64,000 nucleotides of DNA from Bogoriella caseilytica (lineage in GTDB: Bacteria > Actinomycetota > Actinomycetes > Actinomycetales > Actinomycetaceae), in NCBI RefSeq assembly GCF_003752405.1, contig NZ_RKHK01000001.1, positions 2,356,001 through 2,420,000 of the forward strand, read 5' to 3'. The notes under the pieces were generated by a model that was given only the letters and a program-made list of their open reading frames with translations, was not told where the DNA came from and ran no database searches. Shown here piece after piece: positions 37,767-47,890 of this stretch. The position numbers were made by a program, and so were the translations under genes. Position 1 is the first letter of the stretch. Every line of letters starts with the position of its first letter.

Positions 37767-38909
37767 ATGCCCGTCGTCGGTCTAGGCCTCCCGCGTGTCC
37801 GGCGCCGCCGTGCGGGCCTGGGTGACGAGACGGCGTTACGTGCCTCCGGCGGCTCCGGCGATGGTGTGCGGGGCGCCCCGAGCCCCGCGGTCGCCGGCCT
37901 GCGTGACTCCTACGGCCGCGTCGCCACCGATCTGCGCGTCTCTCTGACCGATCGGTGCAACCTGCGTTGTGATTACTGCATGCCCGCCGAGGGCATGGAC
38001 TGGATGCCCAGCCCCCAGGTGCTCTCAGATGACGAAATCATCCGCCTGATCGGTCTCGCCGTGCAGCAGCTCGGCGTCCGGGAGCTTCGCTTCACCGGGG
38101 GTGAGCCGCTGTTGCGCAAAGGTCTCGAGCGGATCATCGGAGCCACTACCGCGTTGCGCACGGTTGACGGCGAAGTGCCGCAGACCTCGCTGACCACCAA
38201 CGCCCTGGGCCTGCAGCGCCGCGCAGAGGGCCTGGTCAGGGCCGGTCTCCGGCGGATCAACGTGTCCCTGGACGCCGTGGATCGCGCGACCTTCGCCAGC
38301 GTCACGCGGCGAGACCGGCTTCCGGACGTGCTGGCGGGCATTCATGCCGCTGCAGCGGCAGGCTTGCGCCCGATCAAGATCAACGCCGTGCTCCTGCGCG
38401 GCGTGAACGATCATCAGGCCGGTGATCTGCTCGCCTGGGCGCTACGCCACGGGTACGAGCTGCGCTTCATCGAGCAGATGCCGCTCGGCCCGCCGCGGGC
38501 GTGGCAACGCGGCGACATGGTCACGGCCGCGGAGGTCCTGGACCGGCTCTCCGAGCGCTTCACGCTGCGAACACGAGACCCCGCCGAGCGCGGCTCGGCC
38601 CCCGCGCAGCGCTGGACGGTCGAGCCTTCGCACGGCGCTCCCGGCGGAACGGTCGGCATCATCGCCTCGGTCTCGGAGCCCTTCTGCGCAGCGTGTGACC
38701 GCACGCGGCTGACGGCCGACGGCCAGATACGAAACTGCCTCTTTGCCGCGGGGGAGACCGATCTGCGTGGAATGCTGCGCGGCGGCGCCTCGAACGAGGA
38801 GCTGGCTGAGGTCTGGCGCGTGGCCATGTGGGGCAAGGCCGCCGGTCACGGGATCGACGATCCCTCCTTCCTGCCACCCGCTCGCACCATGAGCGCTATC
38901 GGAGGCTGA
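37767..38909 (+). CDS. moaA: GTP 3',8-cyclase MoaA
   Basis: A 380-residue radical SAM enzyme of molybdenum cofactor synthesis. The SAM cluster motif is CNLRCDYC, with TGGEPLLRKGL. The second 4Fe-4S site at the C-terminus is CAACDRTRLTADGQIRNC. The protein ends GG (MSAIGG), the flexible tail needed for catalysis. The N-terminal 50 residues before the conserved LRDSYGRVATDLRVSLTDRC are long and basic; a later start is possible. moaD follows one base after the stop. Confidence 0.94.
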   Translation: MPVVGLGLPRVRRRRAGLGDETALRASGGSGDGVRGAPSPAVAGLRDSYGRVATDLRVSLTDRCNLRCDYCMPAEGMDWMPSPQVLSDDEIIRLIGLAVQQLGVRELRFTGGEPLLRKGLERIIGATTALRTVDGEVPQTSLTTNALGLQRRAEGLVRAGLRRINVSLDAVDRATFASVTRRDRLPDVLAGIHAAAAAGLRPIKINAVLLRGVNDHQAGDLLAWALRHGYELRFIEQMPLGPPRAWQRGDMVTAAEVLDRLSERFTLRTRDPAERGSAPAQRWTVEPSHGAPGGTVGIIASVSEPFCAACDRTRLTADGQIRNCLFAAGETDLRGMLRGGASNEELAEVWRVAMWGKAAGHGIDDPSFLPPARTMSAIGG

Positions 38910-38910
38910 G

Positions 38911-39222
38911 ATGCGCGTCGACCTGCGATACTTCGCTGCGGCCGCTGAGGCTGCCGGCCGGGATGCGGAGTCACTCGACGTCGACGACGACATGACGACC
39001 GCGGGTCTGGTGGTGCTGCTGGGTGACCGGCACGGGTCCGAACTTCTGCGGGTGCTGGGGCTCTCGAGCTTGCTGGTCGATGGAGCGACGCGGGTGGTGA
39101 CCCAGGAGCCTGCGGCGCCGCTGCGGCGCGACACGCCTGCCGGTGGCGCCGGCGCGGGAGATGACGGCGCCGAGCCCGACGTGGTCCGCGTGGACGTCCT
39201 CCCTCCCTTCGCGGGCGGTTGA
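38911..39222 (+). CDS. moaD: MoaD/ThiS family sulfur carrier protein
   Basis: A 103-residue ubiquitin-like carrier. It starts MRVDLRYFAAAAEAAGRD and ends VDVLPPFAGG, with the C-terminal GG that becomes a thiocarboxylate. An acidic, Gly-rich insertion (TPAGGAGAGDDGAEPD) lies before the last strand and is longer than usual. Directly after moaA. It would partner MoaE (30647-31090). No MoeB-like activating enzyme is in the window. Confidence 0.88.
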   Translation: MRVDLRYFAAAAEAAGRDAESLDVDDDMTTAGLVVLLGDRHGSELLRVLGLSSLLVDGATRVVTQEPAAPLRRDTPAGGAGAGDDGAEPDVVRVDVLPPFAGG

Positions 39223-39624
39223 GGCGCGGGCCCTCGCAACTCGCGCCCGATCCCTGGTATGGCCGCGGCCTCGGCTGCTCGTGCCCTCGATGCCGTGGGT
39301 GGAACCGAGGCCGTGGCGTAGTAGTAAGCGGAGATCGCCATTGACGCTGTGGGAGGTCCCGCACACCAGACTTTCGTACCGCGGTCTGGTCCGCCTCTAT
39401 GAGAGATGCATCACTTCATGTTGCGAGAGGCGTCGGCATGCCGGTGACCGGGCAGCTGCGTATAGACGAGCGATTAGGTGATATAGCGACCTTTTACTAC
39501 TCTCGTCGCGACGCGAGTAGCAGATGCGGATCGACGAGGAAGAAGGTAGTGCGTGAGAGATCGAACTTGGCCCACGGGGTCACCGGATGGAATCTGGTCG
39601 CCGTCCAGGGCGCGAGGCCGCGGA
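39223..39624. other. 402-bp intergenic region before the surface protein gene
   Basis: No coding frame with a convincing start is present. It contains ACCAGAC/GTCTGGT (39365-39391 region), a CTACTCTCG/CGCGAGTAG hairpin at 39497-39520 (8 of 9 pairs around TCGCGA), and GTAGTAA at 39321 repeated inversely as TTACTAC at 39494. The last 200 bp are less GC-rich than flanking genes. TATAGA (39461) and TATAGC (39482) are -10-like, but no -35 partner is clear. It probably carries the promoter and regulatory sites of the 39625 gene. Confidence 0.45.
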
Positions 39625-42600
39625 ATGCGCCGGTTGCTTGGCGCCGCGACCGCCCTAATCCTCGCCGGTGCTTCACTGGTGGCAATCAACACCCCTGCCA
39701 TGGCGGAGCCCAACCCGGGCATCGTGGTCGACGGCGAGCTGAGCTGGACCGGTGAGGGCCAGGTGGAACTCGGTGACACCCTCAGCTTCGCGGGGACCTG
39801 GGACGCCATCAATGCTGCCCCGGCACCGGGCGACACCTTCTACATCGGCTTGCCGGACGAGCTCGGCTTCGACCAGGCGCTGCCCTTCGACCTGCAGGGC
39901 GTCGACGGCAACGGGAGCCCCGTCGTCTGGGGCAGCTGCCTGACCGATCCGGGCGCCGGCGAAGTGCTGTGCACGCTCAGCGACGAGGTCGCGAACTGGG
40001 ACGAGATCCACGGCAGCTTCGAGCTGGAGGTGACCGCGCAGCAGACCACCATCGAGGATGAGGTCCTCTTCGACTTCAACGGCCAGGACGGCTGGGTCGA
40101 GGTCCCGGGCGATGGCGGCATCGGTGACGGTATCGAGATCGACGACGAGGTCACCAAGAGTGGCCACATGCGGGACAACCGCTGGGAAATGGGTTGGCAG
40201 ATCGAGATTCCGGGCAGTCTGCTGGCCAGCTCGGATGACAACCCTGTCCAGGTCCTGGAAACCTTGAGCGACAATCACGCGCTCTGCGATGACCCGCAGC
40301 TGCGCGTCGAGACCGTGCGCGGTGGTGACGTCAACAATGTCACCGATATCGCCGACATCAATCACGAGGTCGAAGGTTACGACTTCGCCGTCGAGCTCAC
40401 CGAGCCGGAGGCCGGTTTCAACACTGAGGTGACCTACCGCATCTCCTACACCACCTGCACGCCCGATGGTCAGATCGACCCGGAGGGTACCGAGTACACC
40501 AACGAGGCAGTGGTGGAGGGCGAGTCCACCGGCGTCATCGGAGTGGAGCAGGACTGGGCGATTGGTGGCACCGGGAAGTCCGGCTGGGTCCATGGCGGCG
40601 AGTACCGCGATGGTGAGATCGAGTGGACCGTCGAGGTTCCCGGTAGCCTGCTCGCTGATGAAGAGACCTTCACCCTGGAGGACTCGCTCAGCGGGGACCA
40701 CGCCCTGTGCCTCGATGAGAACGGCGACCACTACGTGCAGGGTCTGCACGTCATTCAGCTGTACGGTCCGAGCTGGGACGGCCGGCAGGACATCGAGCTC
40801 GATGCGGCCATCGAGATCACGGACGGGCAGAACTTCGCGATCGAGTTCTCCATCCCCAGCGATTCGGACTTTGAGTTCCAGGGCGGTGACTACCGCTACC
40901 TGATCCGTTACGACACCTGCGCCACCACCGACGGACTGCCAGAGGGTGGAACGACCTTCGGCAACGAGGCCTCGGTGGACGGGAACATCGTCACCGGCGA
41001 CGCCCGCGTCCCGGACCGGGCCTCAGGCAAGAATGGCTGGATCAACTCCGAGCCGGTCGAGATCGGCGGCGAGACCTTCGCCCCGCAGACCACGCTCTCC
41101 TGGGAGGTGGAGATCCCCGGCGAGGTGCTGGCCGACCTGGACAGCGACCTGATCCTGACCGACGTGCTTACCGAGGCCCACCAGGTCTGTGAGGTCGACG
41201 GCGATCTGGCCACGGCGCTGAATCTGCGGGTCGAGGCACGCGACCAGATCTCTGGTGGCGGGCTGGCCACGGTCGACCTGCTGGACCTGACCACGGTCGA
41301 GTCGGAGGAGAAGACCCTCACCTTCACCATCGAGCAGCCCACGCTTGAGCTGCCCGGCGGTGGGGAGGCGACCGGTTTCAGCCACGAGTACCGGTACGTG
41401 CTGAGCTACACCACCTGCACCACCAGCGGCGGAATGGACGTCGAGGGCACCCAGTACGGCAATGACATCTCCGGCGGCGGATTCTTCTCCTCCGAGCACA
41501 CGGTCACTCAGAGCAACCGCGCCGGTGGCACCGGTGTGGGCGTCGCCCGTGGCTCGGTTGAGATCGTCAAGGACCTCGCGGACACCGCTGGCGCGGACTT
41601 CGTGCCCGAGGACGCGATCTTCACCGTCACCGTGCAGGAGTTCGCTCCGGACAGCGACGAGGTCTACCACGAGTACACCCTCGACATCCCGCTGAACGGC
41701 GAGCCCGTTGCGGGATTCAACGCGCGCGGCAACGGCTGGACCATCGTGGTCTCCGAGACGGACTTCCCGGACATCCCCGGCGTCGTCTTCGGCGAGCCCG
41801 TCTTCGCGGACACCGAGGGCGTGACGCCGCTGGAAGACGGTGGTGCGCTCGTCGAGCTCACCCCGCAGGCCAATGTGCTGGTGGAACTCACCAACCTCGC
41901 CGAGACCGGCGCTCTCGAGATCGAGAAGGTCGTTGACGGCCCGGCGGCTCACCTTGTCGAGGAGGGCCGCGAGTTCGGCGTGACGGCCCAGGTCGACGTC
42001 AGCGAACTCGGTGAGGACTTCCCCGCCCAGGAGGACGTGGACTTCACCATCTCCGAAAGTGAGGGCTTCGTGCTCGACGGTTTGCCCGTCGGGGCGACAG
42101 TCACCTTCGCCGAGGACGAGCTGCAGGACGGCACCTATGTGACCTGGGGCGAGCCGGTGATCTCCCCGAGCGAGATCACGGTCGAGGCCGGGCACGTGCA
42201 GGAGCCGGCCTTGATTACCGTCACCAACGTCGCCGACTACACCCTGGGCACCTTCGCGGTGGCCAAGGAGGTCAGCGGACCGGAGGCCGAGAACCCGGCC
42301 GTGCCGGAATCGGTGGAGGTCCTCGCCAGCTGGACGGACCTCAGCGACGTGGAGCAGAACGCGACCCTGACCCTGCCCACCGATGGCACCTCGGTGCCTT
42401 TCGGTGAGGAGCTCCCGGTCGGCACCGAGGTGGAGCTGACCGAGGTTCCGCTGGAGGACGGCTCCGGGATCGTGTGGGCCGAGCCGACCTGGTCGGGCGA
42501 CGGCGTGAGCAGCGAGGGCAACATCGCCGTGGTGACGATCGGTGAGGACGACGACGCACTGGTCTCCGTGGAGAACCATGCCGCGACCTCCACCGCCGGC

Positions 42601-43812
42601 ATCAGCCTGCTGAAGACCATCAGCGGTGAGGCCGCTGGGGAGATCGCTCCCGAGACCGAGTTCCCAGTCACCATCGAGTGGACCGACATCGAGGGCACCG
42701 AGCACTCGCTCGACGTCGACATCAACGCGGTCGAGCAGGTCGTGCTGGAGGAGGACTTCCTCGCCGGCACCGATCTGCTCATCACCGAGGGCGAGCGCCC
42801 GGAGTACAGCACGGTCGACTGGGGTGATATCACCATCAGCGGCGACGGCGCGGAGGATCACGGCGACGGGAGTGCGACGGTGATCGTCTCCGACGAGCCC
42901 GACGCGGTGGTCCTGGTGACCATCACCAACGAGGCGAGGTGGGCTCCCGGCACCTTCTCACTCAGCAAGGATGTTCTCGGCGTGGCCCTGGGTCACGCGG
43001 ACGTCCCGAACGAGGTGAGCGTGCTGGCCACCTGGGTGGACGAGGAACTCACCTCGCACTCCGAGGAGATCTCGGTGCCCACCGACGGGAGCGTCGTGCC
43101 CTTCGGGCAGGAACTCGCGCACGGCACCGACGTGACCCTCACCGAGCTGGACGTGTCCGACTCCGACAGCTTCGTCTGGAATGCTCCGCAGTGGGATGGC
43201 GACGCCGTGGCGGACGCGGAGGACGGCACCGCCGTGCTGACCGTGGCCGCTGGAACCTCGGCTGAGGTCTCGCTCACCAACAGCGTGACCGAGCTGAGCG
43301 GGGCGGTCGAGATCGCCAAGCACCTCTCCGGTGAAGGCGCGGACCTCGTTCCTGCCGACGCCACCTTCCCGGTCACCGTGACCTGGGTCGACCTGCTGGG
43401 AGATGAGCAGGAGCGCGAGGTCGAGGTCAGCGCCGATGAGCCGGTCGTGATCGAGGAGGTGCTGTTGGGCACCGAGGTGCGTCTGCACGAGGGCGCGAGC
43501 GAGGCTCAGCTACCCGACGGCGTCGAGTGGATCTCCGTGGAGTGGGGCTCGGACGACGAGATCCTCACTCTCGAGGGCGAGGAGGTGCTCGTCACCCTTG
43601 CCGACGCTGAGGAGGTCGCGCAGCTCCACGTGACGAACGAGTTCTCCGCGCCGGAGGACGAGGAGAAGCCGGGTACCGGTGGTCTGCCGGTCACTGGGTC
43701 GAACCTGGGCCTGGGACAGATGGCGTTCCTGGTCGGGGTGAGTGTCCTGCTGATCGGCGCCGGCGCTTGGCTGGTCGTGCGTCGCCGCGGCACCGAAGGG
43801 TCGCTGACCTAG
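39625..43812 (+). CDS. LPXTG-anchored multidomain surface protein with DUF5979-type repeats
   Basis: A 1395-residue sortase substrate. A signal peptide ends AMA at residue 27. An N-terminal adhesin-like domain follows, then three related units of 145-160 residues starting near 189, 333 and 493, each with an EIPGSLLA-type opening and a pair of Cys (DNHALC ... SYTTC). Six DUF5979-like units of about 115 residues start near 643, 761, 873, 991, 1108 and 1225, each with an EIxK-type strand. The sorting signal LPVTG lies at 1354, followed by a TM and VRRRG. It is strongly acidic. It is likely cell-wall linked and adhesive or stalk-like; no sortase gene is in the window. Confidence 0.9.
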   Translation: MRRLLGAATALILAGASLVAINTPAMAEPNPGIVVDGELSWTGEGQVELGDTLSFAGTWDAINAAPAPGDTFYIGLPDELGFDQALPFDLQGVDGNGSPVVWGSCLTDPGAGEVLCTLSDEVANWDEIHGSFELEVTAQQTTIEDEVLFDFNGQDGWVEVPGDGGIGDGIEIDDEVTKSGHMRDNRWEMGWQIEIPGSLLASSDDNPVQVLETLSDNHALCDDPQLRVETVRGGDVNNVTDIADINHEVEGYDFAVELTEPEAGFNTEVTYRISYTTCTPDGQIDPEGTEYTNEAVVEGESTGVIGVEQDWAIGGTGKSGWVHGGEYRDGEIEWTVEVPGSLLADEETFTLEDSLSGDHALCLDENGDHYVQGLHVIQLYGPSWDGRQDIELDAAIEITDGQNFAIEFSIPSDSDFEFQGGDYRYLIRYDTCATTDGLPEGGTTFGNEASVDGNIVTGDARVPDRASGKNGWINSEPVEIGGETFAPQTTLSWEVEIPGEVLADLDSDLILTDVLTEAHQVCEVDGDLATALNLRVEARDQISGGGLATVDLLDLTTVESEEKTLTFTIEQPTLELPGGGEATGFSHEYRYVLSYTTCTTSGGMDVEGTQYGNDISGGGFFSSEHTVTQSNRAGGTGVGVARGSVEIVKDLADTAGADFVPEDAIFTVTVQEFAPDSDEVYHEYTLDIPLNGEPVAGFNARGNGWTIVVSETDFPDIPGVVFGEPVFADTEGVTPLEDGGALVELTPQANVLVELTNLAETGALEIEKVVDGPAAHLVEEGREFGVTAQVDVSELGEDFPAQEDVDFTISESEGFVLDGLPVGATVTFAEDELQDGTYVTWGEPVISPSEITVEAGHVQEPALITVTNVADYTLGTFAVAKEVSGPEAENPAVPESVEVLASWTDLSDVEQNATLTLPTDGTSVPFGEELPVGTEVELTEVPLEDGSGIVWAEPTWSGDGVSSEGNIAVVTIGEDDDALVSVENHAATSTAGISLLKTISGEAAGEIAPETEFPVTIEWTDIEGTEHSLDVDINAVEQVVLEEDFLAGTDLLITEGERPEYSTVDWGDITISGDGAEDHGDGSATVIVSDEPDAVVLVTITNEARWAPGTFSLSKDVLGVALGHADVPNEVSVLATWVDEELTSHSEEISVPTDGSVVPFGQELAHGTDVTLTELDVSDSDSFVWNAPQWDGDAVADAEDGTAVLTVAAGTSAEVSLTNSVTELSGAVEIAKHLSGEGADLVPADATFPVTVTWVDLLGDEQEREVEVSADEPVVIEEVLLGTEVRLHEGASEAQLPDGVEWISVEWGSDDEILTLEGEEVLVTLADAEEVAQLHVTNEFSAPEDEEKPGTGGLPVTGSNLGLGQMAFLVGVSVLLIGAGAWLVVRRRGTEGSLT

Positions 43813-43830
43813 AGGTAGCCTCGAGGGACT

Positions 43831-43869
43831 GACTGATGCCCCGCGGACGATGTCCGCGGGGCATCAGTC
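43831..43869 (+). terminator. terminator after surface protein gene
   Basis: Perfect 18-bp inverted repeat (GACTGATGCCCCGCGGAC and its complement) with a 3-nt GAT loop, between two converging genes. Being symmetrical, it can serve both directions. Confidence 0.8.
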
Positions 43870-43924
43870 GTGCTCCACGCTGTGAGCACAGGCGCCAGGC
43901 TTGCTCGGCGTGGGGGCTTGAATG

Positions 43925-44428
43925 CTAGTCCCCGGTCTCGGCTCGCCCGGCGAAGCTCGCGCCTGCACCGGGGTCGTGCCGATAGCGCAGCGTAGCCGCC
44001 AGCCGTTCCGCACTTGACGGGGCGAGGGGAGCGGGTAGGTCACCGAGGGCGAACCAGCCGACTTCGGTGGATTCCTCGTCGGCCACCTGGGCCTCGCCGG
44101 AGAGGGGACGGCACCAGAAGGTGAGGTCGAGAAACTGGGTGCGGTCACCATTCGGGTAGCTGGTGGGCGGGCCGACTGAGACGTGGGTGAGGGCCAGGGC
44201 CTCGGCGATGATGGCGGTTTCCTCGGTGATCTCACGAAGGAGACCCATCGCGGGTTCCTCGCCCGGTTCCAGGATGCCGGACGGCAGGGCCCAGAGGCCG
44301 TTGTCGCTCCTGCGGCCGAGAAGAACCTGTCCGCCCTCATCGAGCACCACGCCCGTGACACCGGAGAGCCATAACAGCTCGGTGCCGATGCGTCGACGGA
44401 GATCGAGAATGAAATCGGGAGTCGGCAT
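43925..44428 (-). CDS. NUDIX hydrolase
   Basis: A 167-residue NUDIX-fold protein. The NUDIX box reads GILEPGEEPAMGLLREITEE followed by TAI; the Gly that usually follows EEx is Ala, while all acidic metal ligands are present. The substrate cannot be told. The ATG at 44428 (MPTPDFILDLRRRIG) fits relatives; a GTG at 44458 would add ten residues. It is transcribed toward the surface-protein terminator. Confidence 0.9.
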   Translation of the reverse strand: MPTPDFILDLRRRIGTELLWLSGVTGVVLDEGGQVLLGRRSDNGLWALPSGILEPGEEPAMGLLREITEETAIIAEALALTHVSVGPPTSYPNGDRTQFLDLTFWCRPLSGEAQVADEESTEVGWFALGDLPAPLAPSSAERLAATLRYRHDPGAGASFAGRAETGD

Positions 44429-44487
44429 GAGATCAGCGTAGAGCCAGTTCAGCGCCACAGCCGGGGAGCGGCGGGGGCTCGAGTGCC

Positions 44488-44563
44488 TGGTGCCCCGTAC
44501 AGGATTCGAACCTGTGGCCTTCTGCTCCGGAGGCAGACGCTCTATCCACTGAGCTAACGGGGC
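44488..44563 (-). tRNA. tRNA-Arg (anticodon CCG)
   Basis: Read on the minus strand: acceptor GCCCCGT/ACGGGGC, D arm GCTCAGTGGATAGAGC, anticodon stem TCTGC/GCAGA around CTCCGGA (anticodon CCG at 44528-44530), T arm ACAGGTTCGAATCCTGT, discriminator A and an encoded CCA (44490-44488). It decodes CGG, a frequent Arg codon in this genome. No intron. Confidence 0.96.
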
Positions 44564-44780
44564 CGGTCTGCCTGGAGCGATCTCCGGCGGGCGTGGCGGC
44601 GAGTAGCGATGCTACCAGCGGTCACGGCGCCCCGAGCCAGCTGGGGGCCCTTCTGCGGTGTGACGGCGGCCTCGCCCCCGAGGAATGGCGAGCCTGTCAT
44701 GCGACATTTCGCGCACTGCCGTCTAGCCTGAGCCTGAGTCGACAGGCCTAGGGGCAGGGACCCGGCCAGAAGTAGGAGCC

Positions 44781-46088
44781 ATGACCACCTCACCGGACCA
44801 GCCCAAGACGCCGCAGGAACCTGCTGCTGAGCCCACGCCCGACGCCGGACAGGCAGGACCTGGACAGGACGCCTCGGCGCCGTCCGGCGCCACCCCGCCC
44901 CCTGCTGGGCCGGCCGGTCAGCCTGACCCGTACGCTCAGAACTCCCAGCACGGTCCCTACGGTCAGCCGCCGCAGGGCGGGCAGCCTGCGTACGGTCAGC
45001 CGCCGCAGGGCCAGACCCCGCAGAGCGGTCAGCCGCCCTATGGCCAGCCGCCGCAGGATGCGCAGCCCTCCCAGGGAGGTCAGCCGCCCTACGGTCAGCC
45101 GCCACAGACCGGCTCGGGTGCCGAGGCGCCTGGAGCGGGCTACGCCGCTGGTGCTGCGGCCGGGCCCGATGCGGTCGGCCCGGTACCTGGTGGTTACGCA
45201 CCGGCCGGCCAGCATGCCCCCGGCCAGCAGCCGGGGTATGGCGCGCCGCAGCCCGCCTATGGCACTCAGCAGTCCGGGTACGGCCCCCAGGGTCCGGCGC
45301 AGCCCGGTGGATACGGCCCGCAGCCACCCCACGGCCCGTACGGTCCCCAGGGCCCCGACGGTCCGGGGGGCGAGCCTCCGCAAGGGGGAGGTAAGCAGTG
45401 GTTGGTTCCCGTGCTCATCCTGGTCGGCATCGCGGTGATCGCGATCGTGATCGTCGCGGCCATCCTGCTCGGACGGGGTGACAGCTCCACTCCCGACGGC
45501 GAGGCGACGGCCACCGAGCCCGACGTCGAGGAGACCACTCCCGAGGATCCCGCCACCACCGAGGACGAGGGTCTTCCTGAAGACGAGGCGACCGAGGACG
45601 ACCTCGGCCCGGGTGCCGGTGGCGACGAGGGTGACCCGAACGGCCCGAGCATCGACGAACTCGTGGTCACGGACGAGGACCTTGAGGATCTCCTGGTCGT
45701 CACCGGAGATGCCGAGTCCGGTTTCGAGCAGGAGGGTGACTGGGCGACCTACGACCGCGGCATGGACGAAGGGGCACGCCAGGCCATTCAGGGCACCTTC
45801 TCGCGCGAGGACGAGAGTGTCGAGCTGACCGCGACGGCGTTCGAGAGCATCGAGGAACAGGACCAGTTCTTCGAGATGCTCTCGGAGGAGAGCGAGTACG
45901 AGCTCGTCACGGAGGACGCCGTCTACCTCTCCGGCCAGGGGACCGTGCGCTGGTACGTCGACGTCGAGAACGCCACCGAAGGCCGCGCCGACGCCCTCGT
46001 GGTCTGGACCACCGACAGCGGCATCGTGCTCACCGGCACCGGCGACGTCATCGCCGTCGAGGACCTCTTCTTCGACCTCTCCATCTGA
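44781..46088 (+). CDS. Pro/Gln/Gly-rich single-pass membrane protein
   Basis: A 435-residue protein I cannot name. Residues 1-204 are low-complexity, with repeated PYGQPPQ units and many Gly/Tyr, predicted cytosolic. One TM follows (VPVLILVGIAVIAIVIVAAI, about 207-230), then an acidic Thr/Glu/Asp linker and a folded extracytoplasmic domain (LEDLLVVTGDAESGFEQEG, VWTTDSGIVLTGTGDVIAV). The topology resembles actinobacterial proteins with a disordered cytosolic arm and a small sensor-like outer domain. Monocistronic between the tRNA and argS. Confidence 0.72.
   Translation: MTTSPDQPKTPQEPAAEPTPDAGQAGPGQDASAPSGATPPPAGPAGQPDPYAQNSQHGPYGQPPQGGQPAYGQPPQGQTPQSGQPPYGQPPQDAQPSQGGQPPYGQPPQTGSGAEAPGAGYAAGAAAGPDAVGPVPGGYAPAGQHAPGQQPGYGAPQPAYGTQQSGYGPQGPAQPGGYGPQPPHGPYGPQGPDGPGGEPPQGGGKQWLVPVLILVGIAVIAIVIVAAILLGRGDSSTPDGEATATEPDVEETTPEDPATTEDEGLPEDEATEDDLGPGAGGDEGDPNGPSIDELVVTDEDLEDLLVVTGDAESGFEQEGDWATYDRGMDEGARQAIQGTFSREDESVELTATAFESIEEQDQFFEMLSEESEYELVTEDAVYLSGQGTVRWYVDVENATEGRADALVVWTTDSGIVLTGTGDVIAVEDLFFDLSI
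44956..45110 (+). repeat. imperfect tandem repeat encoding PYGQPPQ
   Basis: Four copies of a TACGGTCAGCCGCC-type unit, some with synonymous changes, encode PYGQPPQ or AYGQPPQ in the cytosolic arm of the 44781 gene. Such repeats can change copy number by slippage. Confidence 0.7.
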
Positions 46089-46219
46089 TCGAAGCGGCCA
46101 GCAGCAGTACGGTGGCCGGACCGCCACGGCGCGTTCGCGGCGCAGTCACCACGGTGATTGTGACCGGGAGCGCGCCGTGCTCGTGGTGGGCCACCCGTGT
46201 GCCCGATTAGGGTGGACCG

Positions 46220-47890
46220 GTGACACCAGAACAGCTCTCCGCCGTGATCCGCTCCGTCCTGCTCGACGCCGTTGCCGCAGGCGAGATCGCTCTCGCCTCC
46301 GACGACGTGCCCGAGCCCAAGGTGGAGCGACCCCGGCAGCGGGAGCACGGCGACTGGGCCACGAACATCGCCATGCAACTGGCCAAGAAGGCCGGCGCGA
46401 ACCCGCGGGCGCTCGCCGAGACCCTCGCCGCCCGGCTGAACGCCACCGAGGACGTCACGGCCGAGGTGGCCGGGCCCGGCTTCCTCAACCTGCGCATCGC
46501 GGCCTCGGCTGCTGGTGAGCTCGCTCGCAGCATCGTCGAGGCGGGCGAGACCTATGGCCGCAACGAGGCCTTCGCCGGGGAGCGCGTGAATCTGGAGTTC
46601 GTCTCCGCCAACCCCACCGGCCCGATCCACATCGGTGGCGTGCGCTGGGCGGCTGTGGGGGACAGCCTCGCCCGGGTGATGACCGCCTCGGGCGCCGAGG
46701 TGACCCGCGAGTACTACTTCAATGACCATGGCGCCCAGATCGACCGCTTCGCCCGCTCGCTGCTGGCCCGTGCCCGCGGTGAGCAGGCACCTGAGGACGG
46801 CTATGGCGGGCAGTACATCGAGGACATCGCGACGCGAGTGACCGCTGACGCCGACGCCGCTGGTGAGCCTGCGCCCGCCTCCCTGGCGGACGCCGAGGCC
46901 ATCGAGGTCTTCCGCGCTCGCGGGGTCGCGCTGATGTTCGACGAGATCAAGCAGTCGCTCGCGGACTTCGGCGTCACGTTCGACGTCTATTTCCACGAGG
47001 ACTCCCTGCACGAGTCCGGCGCCGTCGAGCGGGCAATCGCCCGGCTGCGCGAGGCGGGTCACATCTTCGAGGCAGACGGAGCCACCTGGCTGCGCACCAC
47101 CGACTTCGGTGACGACAAGGACCGCGTCATCATCAAGTCCGACGGGGAGACCGCCTACATCGCGGGCGACATCGCCTACTACCTCGACAAGCGCGAGCGC
47201 GGATTCGACCGCTGTTACATCATGCTCGGCGCGGACCATCACGGGTACGTGGGCCGGATGATGGCGGTGTGCGCGGCCTTCGGTGACACCCCGCACGTCA
47301 ACCTCGAGCTGCTCATCGGCCAGATGGTGAACCTCGTGCGCGAGGGCCAGCCGGTGCGGATGTCCAAGCGTGCCGGAACTGTGGTCACTCTCGAGGATCT
47401 GGTGGACGCCGTCGGCGTGGACGCCGCGCGCTACTCCCTCGCCCGCTACTCCTCCGATCAGAACATTGACCTGGACCTGGATCTGCTCACCTCGCAGAGC
47501 AACGACAACCCGGTCTACTACGTGCAGTACGCGCACGCCCGCACCCGCAACGTGGCGCGCAACGCCGCCGAGCACGGCGTGAGCCGGGAGGGTTTCGACC
47601 CCTCGACGCTCACCCATGACACCGAATCGATCCTGCTGGCGGCGCTTGGGCAGTTCCCAGCCGTGGTCGCTCACGCTGCCGAGCTGCGTGAGCCGCACCG
47701 GGTGGCTCGCTACCTGGAGCAGCTCGCCGCGAACTATCACACCTGGTACGGGCAGTGCCGCGTGACCCCGCGCGGCGACGAGACCGTCGAAGCCGTGCAC
47801 ACCGCGCGCTTGTGGCTGAACGACGCCACCGCGCAGGTGCTCGCCAACGGTCTCGGCCTGCTCGGTGTCAGCGCACCGGAGCGGATGTGA
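46220..47890 (+). CDS. argS: arginyl-tRNA synthetase
   Basis: A 556-residue class I synthetase. The HIGH motif appears as [14 protein letters not shown], as usual in Arg[15 protein letters not shown] is the KMSKS-like loop with the class-typical Arg. The N-terminal Add-1 domain and the C-terminal DALR anticodon domain ([16 protein letters not shown]) are complete. GTG start; stop overlaps lysA by TGATG. It heads the conserved argS-lysA-hom block. Multi-stem inverted repeats (46125-46133 with 46171-46179; TCACC/GGTGA at 46146) precede it. Confidence 0.96.
   Translation: MTPEQLSAVIRSVLLDAVAAGEIALASDDVPEPKVERPRQREHGDWATNIAMQLAKKAGANPRALAETLAARLNATEDVTAEVAGPGFLNLRIAASAAGELARSIVEAGETYGRNEAFAGERVNLEFVSANPTGPIHIGGVRWAAVGDSLARVMTASGAEVTREYYFNDHGAQIDRFARSLLARARGEQAPEDGYGGQYIEDIATRVTADADAAGEPAPASLADAEAIEVFRARGVALMFDEIKQSLADFGVTFDVYFHEDSLHESGAVERAIARLREAGHIFEADGATWLRTTDFGDDKDRVIIKSDGETAYIAGDIAYYLDKRERGFDRCYIMLGADHHGYVGRMMAVCAAFGDTPHVNLELLIGQMVNLVREGQPVRMSKRAGTVVTLEDLVDAVGVDAARYSLARYSSDQNIDLDLDLLTSQSNDNPVYYVQYAHARTRNVARNAAEHGVSREGFDPSTLTHDTESILLAALGQFPAVVAHAAELREPHRVARYLEQLAANYHTWYGQCRVTPRGDETVEAVHTARLWLNDATAQVLANGLGLLGVSAPERM

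Noticed and set aside
46089-46219. Possible T-box or other riboswitch before argS
   Set aside because: Inverted repeats are present, but no T-box sequence, specifier loop or anti-terminator pattern can be seen.
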